A program made the translations under genes and the position numbers. From contig ML213513.1 of the NCBI GenBank assembly GCA_004369045.1, positions 598,968-662,967 of the forward strand: a DNA stretch of 64,000 bases, given 5' to 3'. Below, piece by piece: positions 1 to 13,689 of the stretch (position 1 is its first letter; each line of letters begins with the position of its first letter). Source of the stretch: Heliocybe sulcata (Eukaryota > Basidiomycota > Agaricomycetes > Gloeophyllales > Gloeophyllaceae). The notes under the pieces were generated by a model. It was not told the DNA's origin, made no database searches, and saw only the letters and a program-made list of their open reading frames with translations.

Positions 1-6
1 TGCCAT
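1..6 (-). CDS. 5' tip of a gene leaving the left edge
   Basis: Read on the minus strand, positions 6-1 give ATGGCA. The ATG is preceded by a pyrimidine-rich leader and, about 50 bases upstream, by TATAAAAA. This is the usual arrangement of a fungal start codon. Only two codons are visible, so nothing can be said about the product. The call rests on promoter shape alone. Confidence 0.35.
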
Positions 7-54
7 GTCAAAGGCTTGGGCGAAAGGCTCCAGCGGTGAAGCTGAAGGGAGGGC

Positions 55-62
55 TTTTTATA
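55..62 (-). promoter_or_regulatory. TATA box for the left-edge gene
   Basis: The plus strand has TTTTTATA, so the minus strand reads TATAAAAA. It lies about 50 bases upstream of the minus-strand ATG at position 6, a typical spacing. Further upstream (about 655-870) the plus strand is purine-rich, so the presumed promoter is CT-rich on its coding strand. Confidence 0.4.
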
Positions 63-1369
63 CAGCAGCAGGCGATCGCCTGACCGGGACTTGGACTGGG
101 ATTCCGGATTTGGGTGCGATCGGGTCGACTAACGTGCATACGATCCGCTTGGTGCGGGGATCTCGATCTGGGAGGCAGATGACTGGATTCGTGCGGGGCC
201 CCATGGGGTATCTACTGGCGGGCTGTCTGGTCATCATTGCATGCAGCTAGGTTGGAAGGGTCTGCTTGTGTGGGTGTGCATGTGAAGAGTGAGGCTGATG
301 TATTTTCGTCCTCCGAGGATGTATCGAAGCTCGCACACTCAACACCCAGCCATCCAGCACGTCATCCTCTCATTCCTCGGGCTTCCCGATGGCCGGCTGA
401 GACAGGAATCGATGGCGATCCACGCGACGCTTCTCAGGTGAATGAATTCGCAAAGAGAAGCACTGATTCGGGGCTCGGAGCGTGGATTTTGGCGTTAGCG
501 TCTGTTCTGAGTCATCCTGCGTCGCAGTGGCGCTGATCCAAAGGGAGGACTCCGGTTCAGTGGGGGCAGAGGCATTGCGCTCTATACCCGATTCTGATGG
601 TGTTCTAGCTGTCCCGACCAAGTGCCGTCAAAGGCCAAGCACCAAGTACTGATGGAGCATCCTGGCAGAATGGAGCAACGGACTCGGGGCGGAGAGTGAG
701 AGTGAGAGACCGGCAAGAGGAGTTGGAGATGGGATGAAGTGGACATGGGGATGGCAAGGTGGGTTGGTTGTTGAGATAGGAGGGAGGGAGGGCGCGGACA
801 GCTGACAGGGACTGAGAGGACGAGGCGAGGAGAAGGGAAGAGAAGCCAGAACAAAGACAAGCGGTACAGGATATCTGGCAAGCCCCTCTTGTCGTTTGTG
901 GCTCAGAAGCACCGAGCAAAGGTCCAGACTGCATGCGTACGAGATTTGGAGGGAAGGACTCGGACCACGCCATTTGGATCGGAGCATAGGTTGGTTGGGA
1001 CGAGATGCACTGGACCTGTCGTTCTCACGTGATGTGGCTATGGCGGTTTCTCAATCGGACGGGCCCAGTGCGGTCATGAGAAGGAGGAACGCGTCTTGTT
1101 CTTGGTATACATCGTTCGGGCAGGGATGCTGTATGGACTGGGTTCCGCGTCAGTTTAGACCTAGCAGACTATCCCGTGTTCTTGGCCGAGCAGTGAAGAG
1201 GAAGCACGCGTGGCGGTGCCGTGACTCTCTTCCCGCTCTATTCTGTTCACTGGAACTCCGAACCCAGAGTCCGCGTGCTCCTGTGCTGCACGACCCTTCC
1301 CCAATATTTCGGGGCCTCGAGTAGCGCTGTCTCCAACTGTGCACGACTCGGGGTGATAATGTGTTCCTA

Positions 1370-1655
1370 GGACTATAGCCAGTCGCTCGGATCTCTACGG
1401 GTCCTGCTACGACGGACTCCTGCAGCGAGCTCTGCGCTTCTCGGACACAGACAGGGTACCTACCTACATCGGCCTTGATAATATATTTCTAGGGGCTCGG
1501 ATCTGGTCAGTGTCCCAAGTCACAAGACTCTGTGGGACTGGTACTATAGCTAGGCGCTCGGAGCTCTGGTCTTCAATGCATATGGGTCCCGTGCTGCAGC
1601 ATCGGAAGGGGCTCTGCACCCGCTTCTCGGATGTAGACTACGAGGCGCCTACCTA
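1370..1655 (+). repeat. Imperfect direct duplication
   Basis: A block starting near 1370 (ACTATAGCCAGTCGCTCGGA, then GAGCTCTGCGCTTCTCGGA) recurs about 165 bases later near 1537 (ACTATAGCTAGGCGCTCGGA, then GGCTCTGCACCCGCTTCTCGG). Both copies end in CTACCTACA. The copies have diverged and contain small insertions. No coding role is visible. Confidence 0.45.
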
Positions 1656-2578
1656 CAACAGCGAGTCCGAACCGTTGGATGCTTCGGCCCTGTCCGAGCC
1701 CTGTCGGTTTCTGGCTGGTTACAATCCACGCCCGCAGATGTCCTGGTGTCTGGACTTCGTGTGAGGGCCTGAAGATCTGGCATGGAAGGTTGATATCGTG
1801 CACTGCTACGATCCCCGCGTGAGCAGAGGAGGCCGCACTCGCGCTTTGATGATTGTGGATCCGGATCGTCCAAAGCTACCATACGCAAGGCAGCAGAGAC
1901 CGTGTCTGAGACGGACAATATTCTCCATTCTGGGCGCCCCATGTCCTCACTCCCCTTGCGACTGCATTCTACGGTGTCAGCGAGGGACTGTTAGTGCAGT
2001 AATGAGCTGGCGCGGGCTAGACGACTGAACGTAGCCAAGCTCTCCGAGAACACATACGACTGTCTTGAAATGATGCAGAGGCTCTGCAGGAGGTCCTGTG
2101 CACTCGGGTCTATCCAGGCATTCCTACAATGCGAATCCTGGAGACCAGGCATCCTAGGGAGTTCTCGAGATCTCTGTAAAGCTTACCGGTCCGAGCTCGG
2201 GAAGATACTGCAATGGCCTTGCTAAAGAAGGATTCGACAGGCCTTCACGTTTAAGATTGATGCCCACACGAAGATCTGCGTGAGCGAAGAAGAATCCATC
2301 ATATATCCCACTGGGGCACAGCAACGGGAATCTGTGCACCGGATGCGATAGCAGAAATCTTACTCGAAGAAGGTCCGCCAGTACCACATGGTGAGTGTAC
2401 ATGTACCATTCGGCGAATAACTTACGGCTTTTTATAGATCGGTGCCATTGCTTGACTTCCACGGGTCCCTCAAACGCCGCTGGGTAGAATACCGTGTGCC
2501 GGGACTCTTCTCATGCCATAATATTGCGATGGCTGTCTCGGTAGAACTCCAGGGCCGTCCCAGTCGGCTCGTACCTCG

Positions 2579-2585
2579 TATAAGG
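2579..2585 (+). promoter_or_regulatory. TATA-like element for the glycosidase gene
   Basis: TATAAGG lies 42-48 bases upstream of the ATG at 2627 and is followed by a purine/pyrimidine-biased leader. Its position fits a core promoter for the downstream secreted glycosidase. The call rests on motif and spacing only. Confidence 0.4.
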
Positions 2586-2626
2586 AGGGAGAGCGGGAGG
2601 TCCCTCTCTTCTGCCTCATACGAGCC

Positions 2627-4124
2627 ATGCACGGGATCCTTTGGGCTCTCCTCCTAGTTGCGACCATTCTCACAAACGCCCGAGCCGCGCCTCCGCGGAG
2701 GCGGTGGACATACCCCCAGCTCATCCAGTCGATCAAAGCCGCCATGCAAGCGTCCATCCGAACCAGGTACTCCCTCCCTCTATCCTCCTACAAATCTACA
2801 TACCGACCTTTTTTTTGTGGAGTTGGGAGCAAGGCACTGCCGCAGGCGCCATCCTCGAACTCGAGAACCCGGAATACTCGGTCTTTGCGGCGCGGCCGTT
2901 TGAGTATGACGGAGTCATGCCCGTGTCGGCGCTGCAGTTTGCGATGAGCGCGGTGGTGAGGCAGACGGCGGATGGGAGGCTGAGTCAGGATATTAATGAT
3001 GCGGAAGATGGGGCGGCGTTGGATGGGGCGTCGGCTGGGTCTGCTGTTTTGCTGGGTGCGTGCCTGCAGTTGGGTTTGTGTGTGATGGGGGGCGGGGGCT
3101 GAGGTGTGTGTTGGGGCAGGGTCGTTTACGCGTACGGATAATGAGACGTTCTGGGCGGATTCTGCAGCGCGCGAGTTGAATTTTGTATGTCCAGGTCTTC
3201 CAGCATTCTTCAGGAACTAACGAACATCCAGATCCTCAACGACGTGCCGCGAACGTCCACCGGCGCATTCTCACACCGCGTCGACAGCAGACAGTATTGG
3301 TAAACCGCTTCCACGCCGTCACCCGTCCAGGCCCTCACAGCGTCAAAGGGCCGATGGCGTGTACATGGGCCCGCCCTTCCTAGCTTATTATGGTGCGGTG
3401 ACGAAGAACCAAACTTTACTCCAACTGGCGTATGACAACTGTCGTTTGTATCGCGATGCTTTGCTGGTTCCTGGGCCTACTGGGCCTTTATGGGCTCACG
3501 TGTACGATGATGGGAATAAGACGTGGGTGGATGAAGGGATATGGGGAACCGGTACGCGTCTCTCTTGCGTACATACATGCCGAGTACACGCGTCTTATTT
3601 GGTGCGCGAGGCAATGGGTGGGCCGCGACGGGCATGCTTCGCGTCGCCGCGACCATCGAAAAGTCGTCCTTCGGGGACCGGATGAAGAACCAAACAGCCG
3701 ACCTCCTGTCGTGGGTCAAGGAGATCTTGGACGGGGAGTTCTTAGCCCTCGTGCGTGTCGCGATTTCCAACCCCTCTTCCTCTAAATCTCACTGAGACGT
3801 CTACAGACGCCCGAGAACCTCGTCCCCGACTACCTCATCGGCGGCCCGGCGTTCAGCGACTGCTCCTCCTCCTCCGCGCTCGCCTCCGTCGCGTACCGCG
3901 GCGCTCAACTGTGGCCGTCCGTCTTCGGGAGTAATTACACGGCTGTCGCGGACAGGATTAGGGAGGCGGTTGTGGCGGGGGTGACGGAGCTTGGTTTGCT
4001 CTCCCCCGTGGTGGACCCGCTTGTTTGGACGCAGGTGGGTGTGTTGTCGACGGAGGGCCAGGCGTTTGGGTTGATGATGTTGGCGGCGTGGAGGGATTTG
4101 TTGGGGTATGAACCCTACCTATAG
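2627..4124 (+). CDS. Secreted six-hairpin glycosidase (GH105/GH88-like)
   Basis: The model has seven exons (2627-2766, 2823-3055, 3120-3184, 3232-3299, 3349-3551, 3611-3750, 3807-4124) and gives 388 residues. The N-terminus is a clear signal peptide (MHGILWALLLVATILTNARA). The body carries the alpha-hairpin barrel signature of unsaturated uronyl hydrolase-like enzymes: WADGVYMGPPFLAYYG, then WAHVYDDGNKTWVDEGIWGTGNG, then STEGQAFGLMMLAAWRD near the C-terminus. The Asp of WADGVYMGPPF is a candidate catalytic residue by family analogy. Family members cleave unsaturated uronyl residues from pectin or rhamnogalacturonan fragments; that substrate is inferred. All introns are 47-64 nt with GT-AG ends. 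Several fungal six-hairpin proteins lack a proven activity, so the exact CAZy family is less certain than the fold. Confidence 0.78.
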
Positions 4125-4491
4125 TTCTGTACGGAGGGAGACATTGCTACTCTTTGCCAATTTCGGTTACTGTCTGCGTGTCGTTGCGATGCTTGCATTC
4201 CTCCATATATACGGTCGTTCTTATCGTCGGATGATAGGCACAGCGCAGCACCACGTTCATCGCGAAACAGACAGACGACCCGTACCAATAATCTCAGACC
4301 AGCGACTTGAGAGCGCGCTGCCACACCGGCCACAACCGAACGTACGTAATTATTACAACTCCGCCAACCACAGTCGACGCGCCCACCGCGTCCCAGCTCC
4401 TCTTGTCCCTGCAGCGCTGAGCGTTTCAAAATCAGACTTTCCTGCTTCATTACTGGGCTGGTTCTCGCTCCTCGACTGAATGCTAGCCACA

Positions 4492-5284
4492 ATGTTCCCG
4501 TCGTTTGCACAGACTCTCTTGGTCCTGGCGACATCAAGCCTCGCGTCTGCGGCCTTCTACCCCACCCAGCCCATCGCGGATACAGTTTACAGTGCTGGCC
4601 ACGCCGCGTTTATCTCTTGGACAGACGATGGTCCTCGGCCGCACCTCGGGAACATGGGCAATGTCAGTATAGACTTGTATGGACAGGATGTAAGCGTATG
4701 CGCATGTCTGCCTTGGGTTGTACTGATACAACGCAGGAATACCTCGCAACGCTGGCTGAAGCCGTCCCTCCCACAAGCAAGTCTGTCAAAGTGCATATAC
4801 CACCCAACATCGGCAGCAGTCGTCCAGATTAGTATGGGACCCTCCAACCCCGTGTCACATCCTCTCACTTACATGGGACAGCATCCTACGTTTCGTCTGC
4901 AAGGACCCACCTCTCACTATCTACACCGCCAACTTCAGGATCCGTCCCACACCGCCCACCTCTTCTCTCAGTACCTCCCAGGCCAGCGATACCCAGTCCA
5001 GACTAGCCCCCACACCCACAAACAACATGCAGCCCTTCTTCCTCACTCTAGTAACCCCAAACTCGACCGTCGTCTCCGAGCTCCCTCCGAGGCCGACGCC
5101 GACTCCCGTGACGACCTTCTACGCTGGCGACGAGCGCTACGATACCCCTTCTGGACCTGGCGAGCTCCAACCCAAGACCAAGTTTAGCGCAAGTCGATCT
5201 GCGGTAGTGGACTTGGAAAAGCTAAAGTTCCGGATCGTGTTCATCCTCTGGCCAGCTCTGATGGGTATCACCATGTCTATATGA
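4492..5284 (+). CDS. Kre9/Knh1-like cell-wall protein, probably GPI-anchored
   Basis: Three exons (4492-4689, 4737-4831, 4882-5284) encode 231 residues. An ATG lies four codons upstream at 4480, but 4492 sits in a better context and begins the signal peptide directly (MFPSFAQTLLVLATSSLASA). The mature start FYPTQPIADTVYSAGHAAFI and the later DYILRFVCKDPPLTIYTANF match the Ser/Thr-rich Kre9/Knh1 N-terminal domain, a beta-sandwich found in wall proteins linked to beta-1,6-glucan. A Thr/Pro/Ser-rich linker follows. The C-terminus is hydrophobic (FRIVFILWPALMGITMSI), which suggests a GPI-attachment signal. The gene converges on the chromodomain gene, with 228 bases between the stop codons. Confidence 0.75.
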
Positions 5285-5512
5285 TCCCAGCAATCGGCCC
5301 TCAATGTAATCGTCCCGATGTTGTAACGAATAGAGAACTGTATTCCTCTTTCAACTTGCATTTCGTCTCGATTCCTGTGATGGACAACACAGTGAAGCAA
5401 GTCTGAGTCGTCGAACATTCGAAAGCAAGATGTAAAATACAGATTATCGTTGGTAAGATTGTGCACCGTGACAAGACCGATCCCGTATAACCAATAGAAG
5501 ATAAATGACAGA

Positions 5513-8500
5513 TCATCCGAGCATAGCTCCTGCGTGCCCAGTAGACACAAAGTGCTGTAGCAATTCCTGAATGGCATGTAAGCAAAGCGTAGCGAGCACT
5601 GAAATGGGAACCATACCTCTTTGGTTTTGAGCAGCGCATCACAACGCTGGGCGAGGCCATCGACAGCCCACCTGCACATGTACACGAGATCTTCGCCAGA
5701 CGCACTGGCATTGCCCGAACCGCCACCATCCTTGACGTCTTCCTCCACTTCCATAGGTTGTGGCTCATCCTCCTCTCCCTCAGCATCCTCATTTTCCTCA
5801 TCACTCTCCCAGTCGTCATTCGGTGAGACCCAATCCATATCATCCTGCTCGTCCCCTGACACATCTTCCAATAATCCGCGCTCCGACGGTGTGCCAACCC
5901 GCAGTACCATTTCATCCTCCCCCGCGCTCTTCCGATTATCCTCCCACTCCTGCTTCTCCTTCATCCAGCTCACCCTCACCTCCTCGTTCTCCCTCTCCAA
6001 CTCCTCACACCTCATCTCCAACCTCGCGATGCTCGCACCCCTCTCCTCCCACTCGGCTGCCCGCCGCGTCACGTCCTCTGACTGCATCCGCCTCTGGGTC
6101 TCCTCCAGCAGCCTGACCTGAGCCGCGTACTTGTGCAGCTCCTTCTGCAGCTTCTCGACCCGGACTTCGTAGGTGCCTCTCACTGCCTTCAGCCCCGTCT
6201 CGAGCTGCGATTCGAGCAGCCCGACCCGTGCCTGAAGCTCCGTATTCTCAGCCTGCATCGTCGATGCAAAGTCAGACGCCTTGCCATACTGTTCGTGGAA
6301 CAGGTCGCGCTGGTTCTCGAGGTCGCGTTTACTCTCGGCCCACTTCGCCTCCTTTTCCGCATTCTCATTTCCTCGACGCTTCCACTCCTCCAAGTCATGC
6401 TGCAACGCCTGGAGCTGCTCACTCGCAGCCTTCTCCTTCTGGTCAGTCTGCGATCTCCACGTCTCCAGCAGCTCAGTGTGCGCCAAAGTCAGCTGCCTCT
6501 TCGCCTCGTCGAACTTGCGGCTTTCATCTTTCCTTACGAGCTCCGCGTCGCGTTTCGCAGTCTGCAATTCAGTCTCCAACCGAGCGATCTCCTGCGACTT
6601 CTTGTTCAGCAGTTCGACGGCGGAGTCCAGCTGCTGACGAAGATCCTGCGAAGGAAACGTAGTGAGATAAACTGGGAACTCGTACGTAGCAGAAACACGA
6701 CGCGAACACGGGAAACCAGAACATACCTCATCCTGACTTTGACTATGGACAATCGACGAAGCCTGTTCCGCACTCAGACTCGCGGGGACTTCCTCAGCAT
6801 TATCCCGCCGCAAGTGAACACCGTTCGCTAATGTCTTCCCGTCCGCGACAGGCGCTGATTTCTCCGGCTCAGGTAGCGACGCATCGAACTGTTTTGGAAG
6901 ACTATTCGAATCCGCCTCGGCCAACACCCCACTCGAATAATCAACATATGCGTTCTCCATCTCCTCGAAGGTCGTCTGCTGGTCCACACCGTCCTCATGG
7001 ACAGGAGCCACCTGCACTGCCGATTTATTCGCGATGATATCGCTGAGACGTTTCCGTGGCTTCATCCGCCCGCTGACTGTATCCCGCGAGGGCAAGGAAG
7101 ACGTGGACTTGCGCTTCAACATCTCCTTCAGCATGTCCTGGGTCCGCTGGCTCGAAATCGCCTCGCGGCTGCGCCCCTTCTCAGGAGAGCTGAACTGGTA
7201 GATAGACTCGTCTTCGCCTTCTTCGCCTTGGGTGGGTTGGAATTGCCTGAAGTTTGAAGGAGTCATGGCAGGTATCGGCTTCAGCGGACGGTTACTGGGC
7301 GTTTTCTTACTGCTTCGGGGAGAGACTTGAGGAGAAGAATGATCGTAGACTCGAATGGCCTGAGAGCGAGAAGTCAAGGGCGTCCTAAAACTGGCCGAGG
7401 CACCACTCCTCCTTGGAGGCGTCCTGAGCCTGTTGGATGGAGGTGTGGGTTGAGTTTCTGGGACTAACACAGAGGAGTCGTCATGGCGAGATTTAACTAG
7501 GAGCTTGGGTCTGCGATCCGTAGAGGGCGGAGAATACATCGGCTCTTCACCATCGAAGTGGTAGTCCAGATAATCATCATTAGTTTGTAAGTCAACATCG
7601 CCGTCCTGCGCAGGCAAGCGTCGAAGCGGGGATGGAGGCGTAGGGGTCCTTTCCGAGAGGACGACCTGACTGATTACTTGACTCTCTTCCTCTTCCTCTT
7701 CCCTCAGCGCGATGCGGTCGATATCCGTCAGCTTGCCTTTACCTTTACCTGCGCGCGCAGATGGAGGTGCGGGGACAGGCGCAGATATGCGATCTCGGAC
7801 GGTAGAAGAGAAGGGTAGGGTCCTTTTCGCCTTTTGGGGTCGAGGTATTAGGTCGTCGTCTGACTCTGTCTCAGAGCCAGCATCTTCGACCACAGGATTC
7901 GATGGCACCTTGGAAGCCATTACCTTGCTCTTGTCAGCAGCTTGTTTCTTCATCCCGCGGGGCGGTCCGACTTTGCTCACGGCTGGGATCTCAACTGAGA
8001 CACGAGACGCCTTCTGCTTCCCCTTATTTGCCTTGTTCAGTGATGGTGGAGAGGGCTCGCGGCCAGGCTCATTGGAGTAGTCAGTGTTCCAAGTCTCTTG
8101 TTCGACAAATTCTTCTTTCATCTTGCCATTGACACGATTCTTCTTTGTGGAGCCATCCTCTTCTTCCTCCGAGTCAGAGTCAGGCACTTCCCAAAGTCTC
8201 TGACGCTTTCGAGGAGGCGCGGGCTCGAACTCCTCTGAATCATCTTCGTGTGTCCGCGACTTCGAGGTACGCTTTCCGGGGCTAGGTCTGCTTCTTTTGT
8301 TAGGATGTGCAAGAGTGTCGCCTTCAGCAGGGAGAGAGCGTGATGATCGTGTAGTCCTCTTGACAGTAGTTGAGGATGTAGAGCGCCGATTTGACGACTT
8401 AGTGCTGGTGGAAGCACGCGCCGTGGCTTTGCAAGGACCCTGAAATCAGCTTGCCGCAGGGCCACAATGCCTGAGAGCTCACCGGTCCTTGCTTTGTCCT

Positions 8501-8771
8501 TTACCACCTCCTGCTGCCTCTTCTTCCTTGCCTTCTTCCGTTTCCATTCCTCCACTAGGTCGTCTGTACAGTCATGCTTTGGAACCCAGCTCTGCGCCCA
8601 CGGCTTCCCAGTCGCAGGGTCAAGCCCTGCCCACTTGACACAGTAGCGATTGCCCTGCTCGCCGGTGATCTCGATGACCTCCCAGAGCTCTTCATCGTCG
8701 TTCTCCTGGGGCACGAACTGCGTCTCAAAGTCAGATATTTGCGTAGACGGGCCGGCCTCGTTGTCTGACAT
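5513..8771 (-). CDS. Chromodomain protein with a long coiled coil
   Basis: Four exons (8771-8505, 8439-6727, 6645-5617, 5566-5513) give 1,020 residues. Residues about 29-78 form a chromodomain: LWEVIEITGEQGNRYCVKWA followed by WAQSWVPKHDCTDDLVEEWK, with the aromatic positions expected for methyl-lysine binding. The middle is long, basic and disordered, rich in Ser, Pro and Lys, with several S/T-P sites. From about residue 660 a strong heptad-rich coiled coil runs for roughly 240 residues and is followed by an acidic stretch. The genomic frame stays open beyond the last intron and into the Kre9-like gene. I ended the protein at 5513 because the 50-nt intron 5616-5567 has good sites and leaves a natural continuation (KTKEELLQHF). 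A chromatin role is inferred from the chromodomain alone. Confidence 0.82.
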
Positions 8772-9193
8772 GGTCGTCCTCGTGCCAAGAAGCGAACAGA
8801 GTCTCCGTGTTCCTTTGGCTAGGCATGTTATCGCGAACTGTAAGTTCAGGACATCTGTTTGTTCATGCTTGTCACTTGCGCCACAAAACCGTGTTGTGGC
8901 TGAGGCAGTCTGAGTATTCTTCTGATACATATGCAGGGTTTATAGCAAGTGTAGTCATCTCTACGCCCGTCACGAGATTCTAACCAGTATGCATAATGTG
9001 GACAGCTGTGCTCCCGTCCTCAAATATTTCCGTTGGTTGCCCTCGGCGGAAGCTTGAAGGAAGCGCCGATAGCCGCGATGCACCTTTCCTCCGTACCCTC
9101 GCTAATAGCGGCTGGCCGGCCAGGATTTGAGTCAGCTCGGGCTTAGATCCCGACTCTCATTCCCCCGGTCCTCTGTACGGTGACTCGTCCAGC
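8772..9193. other. Divergent promoter region
   Basis: This 422-base gap separates the start codons of the chromodomain gene (minus) and the SDR gene (plus). I see no further coding sequence or clear TATA box. It is probably a shared promoter. Confidence 0.5.
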
Positions 9194-10361
9194 ATGAACG
9201 GGCACGATAGCAGCAAAGTCTGGTTCATCACAGGTGCATGGTCAGTCGTCGCAGTTCATTGGGCCAGTACTAAAGCTGTATACGCGAAGGGACCTCCTCC
9301 GGGTTCGGGAAACGCATGGTCAGAGATGCACTCTCCAGGGGCGACAAAGTGATTGCTACCGCTCGTAATGTCACCAATCTGGAGGACCTTGATGCCAAAT
9401 ATCCAAACTCCCAAGACCGCCTGCGGTTCCTCCAGCTGGACGTGACTTGCCCCTTTGATTCTATCAAAGGAACTGTCGAGGAGGCAGTTGCTATCTGGGG
9501 TCGCATTGACGTCTTGGTGAACAACGCTGGCATCGGATTGCCTGCACTCACAGCGGAGATGGGGTAAGTATAGCCCGTGAGATCGGCGTGAATGTTTCGG
9601 TTATCAACTGACTGTCCCCAGGGATACACATCTTAGGCAGCAATTCGAGCCTAATGTATTCGGTTTAGCGAAAGTGAATACAGCAGTGCTCCCTCATATG
9701 CATGAGCGCGGGTCCGGAACCATAGTAATGATCGGTAGCAGGTCAGCCTGGAAGACTGACGTGATGGTATGTACAGCTCTGGGTATGAAGGATTTATAAG
9801 GAGCTCATCCATTGACGCGATGAACAGGGAATCGGTAAGCTTTACATGAATTCTCCAAGGTCGTGATTGGGGCTGAGAACGCGGCCGTAGGTGCTTATGC
9901 CGCGTCGAAAGCAGCCGTGCACGGTGGGTCACATCAGCCCATCTGCTCATACCTTCCTGAAATGATTCATGAATGATCTAGCTTACTCGGAGACCATGGC
10001 GCACGAACTCAAATCCCTCAACATCCGCGTCTTAATCGTCGAGCCCGGCGCATTCCGCACGGAGAGCATCTTTGCCTACCCATGGACATCTCCCATCCAC
10101 TCCCCGGCCCTAGATGACCTCCGCGAGCAAGGGCTGGCATTCTGGCGCACCATTCCCGGCAAGCAACCGGGGGACCCTGACAAGGCGAGTAAGGCAATTG
10201 TGGACGTAGTGAGAGGTGAGGGTCCGGCTACTGGAAAGGAGATGCCATTATGGCTCGTGCTGGGTAAGGATGCGGAAACTAATATCAGAGACAAGGCGCA
10301 AAGGGTGCTGGCGAATTTGGACGAGTGGACGGAGGTAGTGCGTGGGACGGATGTAGATTAG
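9194..10361 (+). CDS. Classical short-chain dehydrogenase/reductase
   Basis: Six exons (9194-9233, 9290-9563, 9622-9766, 9828-9834, 9891-9923, 9982-10361) encode 292 residues. The cofactor motif GTSSGFG is near residue 14, the NNAG motif is in VLVNNAGIG, and the active-site YAASK is near 158-162 with the catalytic Ser in MIGSRSAW. The order and length fit the single-domain NAD(P)-dependent classical SDRs. The C-terminal half (VEPGAFRTE) resembles fungal ketoreductase or oxidoreductase members; the substrate cannot be read from sequence. Exon 4 is only 7 nt and splits the turn just before the active-site Tyr. The gene converges on the GH1 gene, with 251 bases between stops. Confidence 0.95.
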
Positions 10362-10612
10362 GCCATGTGGTATCGAGGTCTGAGGGAAGTTAACCACTAT
10401 CCATGGGTATATCCAAGCATCCAGTAGATCCTTGTATCCGGACACTTTGACAAAGCACTTCAGCAAGTAGTGAATTACAATGATAGCAAGCTACTCTGAC
10501 AGATTGTATCAATTGGCAATTCGCAGGGATCGTCAATCAACAGTCCACAGTGCGATCACACTGCCTCTGATTGCGAAGATCACCACAGTATTCCACCGCG
10601 TTCAGCTTCCGA

Positions 10613-13355
<2,743 letters not shown>

Positions 13356-13420
13356 GGCTGGAGGTATCCTAGGGAGGAACAGTAGGACAACTCCTTACAG
13401 CGCTGCTTAACTCAGTTCAT

Positions 13421-13429
13421 TTATATATA
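13421..13429 (-). promoter_or_regulatory. TATA box of the GH1 gene
   Basis: The minus strand reads TATATATAA about 65 bases upstream of the ATG at 13355. The spacing supports that ATG over the later in-frame ATGs at 13277 and 13265. Confidence 0.5.
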
Positions 13430-13453
13430 CTGCCAAATATACCGTCATTGTGA

Positions 13454-13689
13454 TCAGGAGATTGTCGAACGGACCGGGGTGATGTGATACATGCCCATCT
13501 GGATGGTCCAGCGCTCGCGGTAGGCGACACGGCATCCCGAAGAAGTGTTCATGCCGATGGTGACATGGCCGTGTCCATCAGTCTGGTCAGTAGTGCAGGA
13601 GAAAGAAGTCGCGAAGACGTGCGGCACTTCTTCCACAGAGGAATACTTCCGAAGTATAGCCGGTTCTGGCTTTTCAGCCAGGCCATGTG
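13454..13689 (-). CDS. Probable last exon of an unidentified gene
   Basis: This frame has gene-like codon use and an excellent 3' splice site (branch-like GACTAAG, then TTCCAG) directly upstream at 13690. It encodes about 77 residues rich in polar residues with two Cys (TSFSCTTDQTDG and MNTSSGCRVAYRERW) and ends at a TGA. The upstream exons could not be resolved. A candidate first exon lies near 14432, where the minus strand starts MFLVTAVSCTQA, which looks like a signal peptide. No family is recognised. It could be a small secreted protein or a relic. It sits directly upstream of the GH1 promoter and may use overlapping sequence. Confidence 0.35.

Larger units (their letters stand above)
7..2626. 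other. Gene-poor upstream region
   Basis: No open frame here has the splice sites, codon preference or recognisable motifs of the real genes nearby. The left part should carry the promoter of the left-edge gene. Positions 655-870 are a long purine-rich run on the plus strand. Around 1370-1655 there is a diverged internal duplication, listed separately. The right end holds the promoter of the glycosidase gene. Confidence 0.5.

Noticed and set aside
2566-2626. Inverted repeat GGCTCGTA/TACGAGCC next to the glycosidase ATG
   Set aside because: Only 8 bp, and the TATA-like element lies between the arms, so the left arm is probably not transcribed and no RNA hairpin would form.
5137-5512. Extension of the chromodomain frame into the Kre9-like gene
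   Set aside because: The extension overlaps a good convergent gene and reads as non-coding; a standard 50-nt intron gives a natural end at 5513.
5621-6831. Plus-strand open frames opposite the chromodomain gene
   Set aside because: They are antisense shadows of the coiled-coil region, rich in Ser, Leu and Pro as expected from reverse reading of Glu/Lys/Arg codons, without introns or motifs.
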